Origin: Purshia tridentata
Lineage: Eukaryota; Streptophyta; Magnoliopsida; Rosales; Rosaceae
Assembly (NCBI GenBank): GCA_003254885.1
Contig: QANT01006746.1
Location: 62,001 to 126,000 of the forward strand
DNA length: 64,000 bases
Reading direction: 5' to 3'
The notes beneath the pieces are model-generated. The model was not told the DNA's origin. It saw only the letters and a list, made by a program, of their open reading frames with translations, and did no database searches. Below are positions 23,694-35,600 of the stretch, piece by piece (within the stretch, counting starts at the first letter, position 1; every line of letters begins with the position of its first letter). The position numbers and the translations under genes are program-made.

Positions 23694-26600
23694 ATGGCAA
23701 CGGAAGCTGATATTCCAGAAGCCATATCTGTCACGGTACTGTATCCTAGAATCTAGATTACTCTCAATCAAATAGCTTTTATTCTATTTTCTGTATATCA
23801 TGATTATTACTTATAGCATGCAATTTTATTCACTTATGTAAATATTAATCTGCTCTAATAGTTTAATCTAAATGTCATCCACATGTAACACATAGGCAAG
23901 ATCATGTGATACTACAAACTAATATTCTTACTTCAGAATTTTTTCAGTGATCAGAAACTTACTGAACTTTTGATTTCAATGTAAGAGCAATGAATCCAGT
24001 ACACCAAATTAATTACAACAAACATATAAGTAAAATTCTATGTAACTAGCTTGATTATGCTTAAATCTTGTTCATTTCTTATTCAAGGATTAGTGTTATA
24101 AGTTTACTCCACTTCCCAGCTTTATCTGTATATAAGATACATAGATATATGTTCTTATCAGACAATTTTTCGATGAAAATAACTGAGCTCCCAACTTGAT
24201 AATCAAAGTTCAAATCATACCGAATCTAGGAAAAAGTTTATATCTAACATAAAACTCAGGTTATCCCATAGTTTCTTAAACTGCCAAGTATTTAACTTTA
24301 TAATTGCCAGATGTATAGACAGAAGTGCTTAGTCAAGGCTCAATACAATGGACATTAATAAACCAGCCTTATAAATTATAAAAGGAGGTAATAAAAGAAA
24401 GAAATAAAACCAACTATGCAAAGAAAAGATATGTATTCTTAAAGAAGTTAAGATCGCTTGTCAAAACTTCAGCAACAATATCTACAGACGGATAACCATA
24501 TACCTTCAAAATTTCAGATATCAGCAAGGTACCAAGAAACTAACATTCACCCTAAGAAACTGAGATACTCCGTACACATGTTTAAGAATATCGACCTCTT
24601 GACCAACATTCTGTGCAACATTAGATAATGATATGTAGGACTGTACCAGATTATTACATAAATATGATCTAGAAGAGTAGAAGATTACAGTACGTAAAGA
24701 AAAGAGAAATGAGGGGCTTCTAATTTGCCAATCCCAGGGTTAAAATGATATTTTTCCTTTCACAACAGTTAATTTTCACAAACAAGTATAAAAGTGTGTT
24801 TCTTCATTCTTAGGACCTTATTCATAATTGTTCAAGTATAATGCAGAAGTTTCAATTCAATGTACTTATACACTCCATGCAACAAGTGCGTCTTATGTTT
24901 TCCCTCCTACTCCTAGTTTCGCAAAATGTAACAATTCCTTCTCAATGCAGAAAGGAGAAGGAGAAGAAAGATATTTGTCAATAGGACAGTTTGACAGGAC
25001 TGTTGACCAATGTTCCCCAGTAGAATTGGATAAATCCAAAGGTGAGTCGGATCCACATCCTGAAACTGTGAAACATTTTACAGAGAGTGAACATACACAG
25101 GTAGGATGTAGTATGCAGGTCGAAAGCAAGCATAACAGCTTTGGAATCCCAGAGGTTGGAATTTTTTTGGCATCACTCTCAGATCCCAAGGTTGACAAAC
25201 TGGAGACCTGCATATCAGAGAATTCCCAAGCAGACGAATCAAAAAAAGCAGAAATGGAGATGCCAGATAATGAAAAGCAGCTTCAGAAAGGCAAACAGTT
25301 TGGGGCTTTAGAAGAACCAGGAAGTGAAGAAAATGAAGTCATGGAAGAAACAAACAAAAAGGCTGAACAAGATATTAAAAATCATGGCATTGTAAATGTT
25401 ATAGAAACCATTTCAGAGATGGCAAAAACTGAAAATACACAGATAAAAGGGGAGGCACTAGATACAGGGGAGGCTTCAGCAGGGAAGGAGGAAGATAGCC
25501 AGGGATTTGCTGCTGTAGCGGCCAACAACATCAATGATACAGAACCCATCCAGGCAATAGAGCACAGCAAAATGAACCCCACAGAACACGAAGGACAAAC
25601 TGAGACCAACTTGCAAATTGAACCCATAAAGTGCAAGCTCGAAAGGCCCTTGAATTTAAATTCTGAGGAGAATGAAGCAGCAACTTTGAGAGAAAATGCC
25701 AAAAAGATTACCACTGCTGAAGAAGAGAGAGAAGTCATAAACCTTGAACAAAGCTTCCAGGAAGAAGGGAAGGAAGAGAAAGCAATAACTAGTTGTGTTA
25801 TCACTGAAGATGAAATTCCTGAAGAAAAGGTTACCAAAAGACTTACTTTAACACCTTTTTATTTTAATTAGAAAGTTTTTGGAAATTTTCAATTCTCTTG
25901 ATTATATATCAATTAAAAATATATCTCAGACACATTTTCATGATTCTTTTATCATAAAGACTTGGCTCATGTTCTATTAATGCTGCAGAATCTCCCGGTG
26001 ACTGATAAAGTTAAGGAGACTGAAAGTGGAGAAGCTGAATTTGCAAACAGTAATGCTAAGGACTCACATGGAACACAGTCATCAGATGTAGAAGCAGGAC
26101 AAGTGGAAGACGAAAAGATATATGAAGTTTCCAAATTGGAAACAGATGAAAAATTTCAAAGATCAAATGCATCCTCTATAGAAGAGGAAAAATATGTTGA
26201 AAACACCTCTGAAGTTTATGGACTGGACCCAAATGAAAATATAGAGGTCAAGGATGCTGTGGAAAACATTCAAGAGGAGATAAAGAAGAAAGAAGTTACT
26301 GATACAAAGATATATAAAATTACAAGTAATTCCAACTTTTCAATATAGCTTTCATTTTTAGCTGCAATAATGCACATTTTTCTGGGAAGAAAAGAAAAAG
26401 GTTGCTTAATGTTTAAAAGTACAAGATGATGCATGATGTATATCTGATTGCAGCACATATAAATATCTTTTTTTAAGTCTGCACCATATATATCCACTTT
26501 TCTCATCAACTGGAAAGAAATTTCTCAGTATTATGCCTATGTTTAGAAGCAATCAAAACTTGCCCAGCTGCTAATTTTCTCTATCCTTCAGGTGATGACA

Positions 26601-29600
26601 CTGAAGAATATATAATTTCAAATAACACTCCTGTTAAAGTCTACAGTACTGTACTGGTGGGAGATAAGATCGCAGACGCAGAGCAAATCTCTCAAGTGCA
26701 CAGTCTTGAGGAAGCTGAAACAGAATTGAGAGTTGAAGATGAGAGTCATAGATCAGAAGATGCTCAGAGGAATAATATGGTAGTTGAAGCGGTAAGCAAT
26801 ATAGAAAATGGATAAAAAGATAAAAATATTGTTATAGTCAAACAATATTTCTCCTGTCTATAGATCTCTTATTTTTCTTCATGAAACCTCAACTGTTAAA
26901 ACAGGTCCTTGAACAAACCAAAGAGGGGAATGCCACAGTTTTTATACCAGAGTCGAATGAAGAAGAATCAGTTATGAATTCTCATGACAGTGAAAAAGGT
27001 ACAGAGAAGTTAAATGAAGAGGGTAGCAGTATCGAGAGCATCAAAGAAGGCAATTCTAATGACCTCTCACCAGAATATATTTTAGAAGATGGAAGCGAAA
27101 AGTTCAAAGATGACAAACAGGATGCTGAAGGAGAGGTCAGCTTACAAGGCTCACCTTCTCTGTACAGAAAATATTATGTTGTATTTGTATGCCTTTTTCA
27201 AATATGAACTTGTCTTTATGCAGATTCTTAAAGAGTCAGAGAGTGCTGGAGTAAGTGAGAGCACCGAATGTGAGCCAAATAAGAATGTTGAAAGATCTGA
27301 AGAATTTCTTGATACTTCAACAGTGAAACGTGAAGAAGGTCAGCAGGGAGAAGGTAAGAGCCCAGCTCCAATTAAAGCTTCAGGGGAGGATGACAGAGAC
27401 GAGGACACAATTTCTGTCCAAGTGGCTGAAGAAAATGATGACAATAATGGTGCAGCCACAGTTACAGAAACGAGGGCAGAAGTAGCATCAAATGGTGAAG
27501 AAGATTCACAACAAGCCTTGCAGAAATATGAACCAGGAGAGGAGGTTCAAAAGTTTCCAGATGTGATGCCTGAAGAAACTAAGACAGAATCATCAAGTGA
27601 AAATGCAGAAGTAATTACCTGCACAAAAGAGGAAATAACAATTCAGAACAGACAAGAGTCCTCAGAGAAGGAAAAGAAAGAAGAGACAAAAACTATGAAT
27701 AATAAAAAAGAAAATGACACTGCAGTGGAGGAGGTAAGATTAGAATAAACTTTTTAATGAGCTTTTCTTTTTGGCTTGTCATGCAACAAGAAGTCTCCTT
27801 TTATATTAAATTATATGTTTTCCATCTCATTTTATAATTATCTTATGTCTATATAGGTGTTTGAGCCTACCAGCACAGAAGAAGCAGGCAAACATGCATT
27901 ACGAGAAATTCATATAGTTGAGGACCACTCTCAAGAATTCAATGATAAAGAAAAAAATGAAGAAAACTCCACAGAATATCAGGTCTACTTGAACACAAAC
28001 ATAAAGCTTGCTTAAAGAAATGACCCTATTTGGTCCAAGCTTAAAATTAATTTTCTTTGAATTTTAGGCATGTATTGAGGCAGCTGATTTGAGTGCAAAT
28101 ACAGAGGAAAACATCTTAGAGAAACAGGATATTCAGAAACTCTCTTCTTCACTGGAAGGAGAAGAAAAGAAGCAAATCACAAAGGAAGAAGAAAATTATG
28201 CAACGAATCTGAAACAAGAGGTCAGCTTTCCATATGATTTCAAAATTTTTTTATTAGATTGTTCCATTATACTATTACTTTTATATTTAAGAGAGGTCAA
28301 CTTACAAATTTATACCAAAAATAGGAAAAGGAAGCACATGCAAAATGTGAAGAGCCCGTTGAGGCAGCAAGTATGACGGAGGAACCCTTATCTGTAATCA
28401 TAGAGGACAGGACAGAGCTCTCTGCTCCAATTTCAGACGACGAAACCCATGCAGAAGAAAGCAACAAAACGTTTGTTATAAATAGTTCCTTTCTATCTGA
28501 GGTATCTGAGACAAAGATTGAAAAAAAAATTCAGGAGAAAGATGGCCCCACAGTTAGCAATTCTGGGGCTGCAGTAGTGAGTCATGAAACAGGTTTGAAG
28601 GAAGTTGTAGCAGAAAACAATGAGAAGGGTCTGGCAACCATCTTAACAGATGAAAGGACCTTGAACATTGAAGATTCTTTCAACTCAAAAGAGAATTTGG
28701 AGAAGAAGATTCCAACAGCTGCAGATGAAGTTGAAACAGGCTTGAAGGAAGCTGAAGCAGAAACCAAGGAGCAGGTCACAAAGACTGATATTGATCCTGA
28801 AGAGAAGGATCCAGCGACCAACTTAACAGATGAAACGACCTTGGCCATTGAAGATATTGATGTACAAACAGAGGAAAATCTCAAATCAAAAGAGAACTTG
28901 GAGAAGAAGATTCCAACAGCAGCAGATGAAGTTGAAACATGCTCGAAGGAAGCTGAAGCAGAAAACAAGGAGCAGCTCACAAATACTGATATTGATCCTG
29001 AAGAGAAGGATCTAGTGACCACCTTAACAGATGAACCGGCCTTTGCCATTGAAGATATTGATGAAAAAACAGTGGAAAATCTGAAATCAAAAGAGAATTT
29101 GGAGAAGAAGATTCAAATAGCTGCAGATGAAGGTGAAACAGGCTTGAAGGCAGCTGAAGCAGAAAATAATGAGCAGGTAGAAAATACTGATATCGCTCCT
29201 GAGGGTCTAGCAACCATCTTAACAGATGAAACAGCGTTGAACATTGAAGAAATTGATGTACAAGAAGAGGAAAATTCCAAATCAAAAGAGAACTTGGAGG
29301 AGCAAGTTCCAACAGCAGCAGATGAAGTTGAAACAGGTTTGAAGAAAGCTGAAGAAGAAAACAATGAGCAGGCCAAATTTACTGATATTGCTTCTGGAGA
29401 AAATGGTCTAGCAACCATCTCATCAGATGAAACGTCCTTGGGCATTCGAGATATTGATGTACAAGAAGAGGAAAATTTCACTTCAAAAGAGAAATTGGAG
29501 AAGAAGATTCCCATAGCAGAAGATGAAGGCGAAACAGGCTTGAAGGAAGCCAAAACAGAAAACAAGGAGCAGAACAAAGATACTGATATTGCTCCTGAAG

Positions 29601-32600
29601 AGAAGGGTCTAGAAACAATCTTAACAGAGGAAACGGCCGTGGGCATTGAAGATATTGATGTACAAGCAGAGGAAAATTTCACCTCAAAAGAGGACTTGGA
29701 GAAGCAGATTTCAAAAGCAACAGATGAAGGTGAAACAGGTTTGAAGGAATCCGAAGAGGAAAACAATGAGCATGTCCAAAATACTGATATTGCTCCTGAA
29801 GAGAAGGGTCTAGAAACCATCTTAACAGATGAAGCAGCCTTGGCCATTGAAGATATTCATGTACAAGTTGAGGAAAATTTCACTTCAAAAGAGGAATTGG
29901 AGAAGCAGATTCCAAAAGCAACAGATGGAGGTGAAACAGGCTTGAAGGAATCCGAAGCAGAAAACAATGAGCATGTCCAAAATACTGATACTGCTCCTGA
30001 AGAGAAGGGTCTAGAAACCATCTTAACAGATGAAACAGCCTTGGCCATTGAAGATATTTATGTACAAGCAGAGGAAAATTTCACCTCAAAAGAGGACTTG
30101 GAGAAGCAGATTCCAAAAGCAACAGAGGAAGGTGAAACATGCTTGAAGGAATACGAAGCAGAAAACAATGAGCATGTCCAAAATACTGATAATACTCCTG
30201 AAGAGAAGGGTCAAGCAAGCATCTTAACAGATGAAGCAGCCTTGGCTATTGAAGATATTTATGTACAAGCAGAGGAAAATTTCACCTCAAAAGAAGACTT
30301 GGAGAAGCAGATTCCAAAAACAACGGACGAAGGTGAAACAGGCTTGAAGGAATCTGAAGCAGAAAACAATGAGCATGTCCATAATACTGATATTTTTCCT
30401 GAAGAGAAGGGTCTAGCAACCATCTTAACAGATGAAGCAGCCTTGGCCATTGAAGATATTGTTGTACCAGCAGAGGAAAACTTTAACTCAAAAGAGAACT
30501 TGGAGACGCAAATTCTAACTGCAGCAGATGAAGGTGAAACAGGCTTGAAGGGATCTGAAGCAGAAAAAAATGAGCAGGTCAATAATACTGATCTTGCTCC
30601 TGAAGAGAACGGTCTAGCGACCATCTTAACATATGAAACAGAGTTGGACATTGAAAATGTTAATGTGCAAGCAGAGGAAAATTTCAACTCAAAAGACAAA
30701 TTGGAGAAGCAGATTCCAACAATAGCAGATGGAGGTGAAGAGAAGATAGGGCATGGAAATATAATTGTAGATGACACCCCTATTGAAGTCTACAACACTG
30801 AACTGGTGAGAGATAAGACAGTCGAGCAAAGCTGTCCAGTGCAAAGTCTTGAGAAAGCAGAACCAAAATTAGGAGTTGAAGATGAGGATCACAAATCAGA
30901 AGATCCTCCAGAGAAGAATAACATCATAGATGAAGAGGTATGCAATATATATAAACATATGCATGTGACATGCACATACACACTATATAAAGACTAAATC
31001 TCATATTTTCTATATATGTCATTTCTCTTTATAAAACCTCAACTGTTACATGTCCTTGATATGCAATATAGAATGTGATGATCATATGCATGTGACACAC
31101 GTGCACAAAAATATATAAAGATACCAAATCTCATATTCTCTATATCTCTTCTTTTTTCTTTGTGAAGCTTCAAATGTTAAAACAGGTCCCCAATGAACCA
31201 AAGATCACAGACAGAGATTGCAACAAAGAACAAACCACAGAAGGCAATGTCCCAAGTTTTACACCAGAATCAATTGAAGAAACAGTTAAGAACTCTAAAG
31301 ATAATGAAAAAGAGACAGAAAAGTTAAGAGAAGAGGGAAGCAGTCTAGAGAACATAGAAGAAGGCAATGTTAATAACCTCTCACCAGCGTATATTCCAGA
31401 AGATGGAAGTGAAAAGTTCAAAGACGAAAAACAGGATTCTGTGAAGTCCAAAGGAGAGGTCAGCTTTCAAGGCTCACTTTGTCTCTGCGGGAAATATTAT
31501 CTTGTATTTGTATATCTATTTAAATTATAAATTTAACTTTTGTTCAGATTCTTGAAAAGTCAGAGATTGCTGGAGTAGATGAGCTCACCATATGCGAGGC
31601 AAATAAGAATGCTGAAATATCTGAAGAATTTCTTAATACTTCAACAGTGAGAAGTGAAGAAGGTCAGCAGGGAGAAGTTAAGAGCCCAGATCCAACAAAA
31701 GCTTCAGATGAGGATGATAGAGACAAGGACACAATTTCTGTCCAAGTGGCTGAAGACAATGATGACAATAATGTTGCAGCCACAGTTACAGAAACGAGGG
31801 CACAGGTAACATCAAATGGTGAAAAAGATTCACAGCAAGCCTTGCAGAAATATGAACCGGGAGAGGAGCTTCAAAAATTTCTCCATGTGATGCCTGAAGA
31901 AACTAAGGCAGAATCATCAAGTGAAAATGCAGTAGTAATTACTTGCACAGAAGAGGAAAGAACAATTCAGAACATACAAGAATCCTCAGACAAAGAAAAG
32001 AAAGAAGAAGACACAAAAGATCTGAATAATACAAAAGAAAATGACAATACAATGGATGAGGTAAGATAAGAAACAACTTTTATGACTTTTTCTATATGGC
32101 TTATTATGAGACGTAGTATATCTATGGGAATTTGTTAATGACCAAGTTGCAGGATCCAAAACAAGTCACTGGCAAGTGACACATATGCACACGGGAAAAC
32201 ACGATGTGTAAAATATATTTTTAGAGTTCATTTTTTTTTTAAATCCATTTTCTTCAAGGTGCTATAATGCTAAAGTTAAGTTTATGTAGATCCGAAAAAT
32301 GGTTACAAATAACTCCCATCAACCAGAAGTTGAAAGCAGAATTTGCAATTTGCAGAAAGAAACTTAGAAATTACTATGAATAAAGAACCAAGTTCCCTTA
32401 TATATCAATACTATATGCCTGATATCTCAGTTTATAATGCTTCCATATATAATATAGGTGCTTGAGACTACCAGTAGAGAACAAGAAACACGAGACCATG
32501 AATTACAGGAAATTCATACTACTGAGGACCACCCTCAAGGAGTCGATGATAAAGGCACAACTGAAGAAAATTACACAGAATATCAGGTCCACTTGAACAC

Positions 32601-35600
32601 AAACATAAAGTTACTCATAGACATTTTGCATATTTGGTCTCCTTCAAGTAATAAATTTTTTTTCCCCATTTAGGCATCTATTGAGGCTGCTGATTTGAGT
32701 CCAAGTACGGAAAAACAGAACTTACAGGGACAGGTCATGTCAGAGCTCTCTTCTTCAGTGGTGGGAGAAGAAACAACAGAGGAATATTCAAAGGAAGAAG
32801 ATTATGTAACGAATCTAAAAGAAGAGGTTAGCTTGCATACGATATCACAATTGGTTTTTTAGATTGTTCCATTATACTATTATTTTACAGTTGGTAATTT
32901 ACAAATGTATAACAGAAAACAGATGTGGAATGTAAAGAGCCAATTGAGGAAACAAAATCTGAAACCTTAGAGAACAGAACAGAGCCAAATAAGGACCTCT
33001 ATGCTCCAATTTCAGAGGAAGAAACGCACACAGAAGAAAGCAACAAAACACTTGCACAAACTAATTCCTTTTTGTCTGAGGTAACTGAGAAAGAAATTGA
33101 AAAAGATATTCAGGAGAAAGATGGCTTCATAGTTAGCAATTATGACTCTGTTTCTGGAGTTGTGAGTGATGAAACAAGCTTGAAGGAAGCCGAAGTGGAA
33201 AACAATGAGCAGGTAAAAAATACTGATATTTCTCCTGAAGAGAAGGGTCTAGCAACCATCTTAACAGATGGAACCGCCTTGGATTTTGAAGTTACTGATG
33301 TGCAAGCAGAGGAAAATGTCAAGACAAATGAGAACTTAGAGAAGCAGAGTCAAACAGTAGCAGATGAAGGTGAAGAGAAGATAGGGCATGGAAATATTAT
33401 TTTAGATGACACTAAACTGGTGGGAGATAAGACCGTAGAGCAAAGTCTTGTGGAAGCAGAACCAAATTTGAGAGTTGAAGATGAGAATCATAAATCAGAC
33501 GATCATTCTGATAAGAATAACATTATAGTTGAAGAGGTATGCAATATAGAATGTGCTGATCATATGCATGCGACACACATGCACGCAATTATACACAAAC
33601 ACTATAATATCTCTCCTTTTTCTTTGTGAAGCTTCAACTGTTAAAGGTCCCCGACGAACCAAAGGTCACAGACAGAGATTTCAACATAGAACAAACCGCA
33701 GAAGGCAATGTTGCAATTTTTACACCAGAATCAATTGAAGCAACAGTTAAGAACTCTCAAGACAATGAAAAAGAGACAGAAAAGTTAAAGGAAGAGGGAA
33801 GCAGTATAGAAAACATAAAAGAAGGCAATGCTAATGATCTCTCACCAGAGTGTATTCCAGAAGATGGAAGTGAAAAGTTCAAAGATGACAAACAGGATGC
33901 AGTGAAGTCCGGAGAGGTCAGCTTATAAGGATTACTTTTTCTCTATGGCAAATATTATTTTGTGTTTTGTATTTCTTTTTAATTATGAAATTATCTTCTG
34001 CGCAGATTCATAAAGATTCATTGACTGGTGGAGTAGTTGAGACTACTACATATGAGACAGATAATAATGCTGAAAGTTCTGAAGAAATTCGTAATACCTC
34101 ACCAGTGATATATGAAGGTCAGAAGGGAGGAGGTGAGAGCCTAGCTTCAACAAAAGCATCAAGGGAGGAGGATAGAGATGGGGACACATTTTCTATCGAA
34201 GTGGCTGAAGACAATGATGACAAGAATGGTGCAGCCATAGTTACAGAAATAAGTGCAAAGGTGACATCAAATGATGAAGAAGAGTCAGCACAGGTTTTGC
34301 AAAAATATGAACCAGAAGAGGAGCAGGTACAGGTCAAAACTAGTGATTTAGCATATGAAAACAAGGTTTGCAACTTGGAGGTCAAAGTTTCTGAACTGGC
34401 TCTGGAAAAGCTAGAAGTTGATGCAACTGAAGAAGAAATTAAAGAAAGTTCTGAGATAGTTCTTAAATCTGGTTCTGAAAGCATTGATGTAGTTTCAAAA
34501 GATGACATTATTGCTGAACAGAAACTTCATGAAGGGATATCAAAAGAGCAACTTCAAATACCATCTTCTACATTGCTTTCCGAGGAGATGGAGCTCAAAG
34601 CTTCTGAACATGAGCGTGGAACTACAACCCAAGACAAGAATATTGAAGAAGAGCATGCAAAGGAAATGGAAGTTCTAGCTAATGAAGACGCAGGAAATTT
34701 ATTTGCTGCAAGGTCAGGAGAAGAGACACGCTTGCAAAAGGAAGAGCTCAGAGAGCTCAAAGCTTCTGAATTGGCTCCGGAAAAGCTAGATGCAGGTGAA
34801 ACTGAAGAAGAAATCAAAGAAACTTTTAAAATGGTCTCTAAATCTGATTCTCAAAGCATTGATGCAGATTCCAAAGATGAAATTGTTGCTGATCAAACAC
34901 TCCCTGAGGGAATAACAGACATGCAACTTCACAAACTATCTTATACTTTGCTTCCCAAGGAAAAGGAGCTCAAAGCTTATCAGCAGGAGCATGGAACTAC
35001 AACCCAAGACAAAACTATAGAAGAAGAGCGCACAAAGGAAATGGAAGTGCCAGCTGATGAAAACAGGGGAGACTTGTTTGCTACAAGGTCAGCAGAAGAG
35101 ACATGGTTGCAAAAGGAAGAGCCCAGGGAGATTAAAGTTTCTGAATTGGCTCCAGAGACGCTGAATGCAGGTGAAACTGAAGAAGAATTCAAGGACAATT
35201 TTGAAACAGTGTCTAAATCTGATTCTCAAAGCACTGATGTAGTTTCCAAAGATGAAACCATTGTTGATCAGGAACTCCGTCAGGAGATATTGGATGAGCA
35301 AATGCAACTTCAAATACCATCTTCTACTTTGCTTCCCGAGGAAAATGAGCTCAAAGCTTCTCAACGAGAGCATGGAACTATGGCCCAGGAGAAGTCTGAG
35401 GAGAATACACTTGAAAAAGGCTTCACTGAATCCGAAGATACTAGAATAAACAAAAAGCATCTTGAGGTAGCAATGTTTTCAAGCATTGAAGAGAATCCAT
35501 GTGAAACAACAATTGAATCAAATGAAACTATAAAGAATGAAGTTTCAAATGAAGAGAAGCATCTTGACGTAGAAATAGCTGATTCAAGGGCTCCAGAGAA

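Noticed and set aside
28582-30777. Long minus-strand open frames opposite the 67-residue array (up to 244 codons)
   Set aside because: They are antisense shadows: a Glu/Lys-rich repeat read backwards gives Ser/Phe-rich open text in the same period. No independent start or homology.
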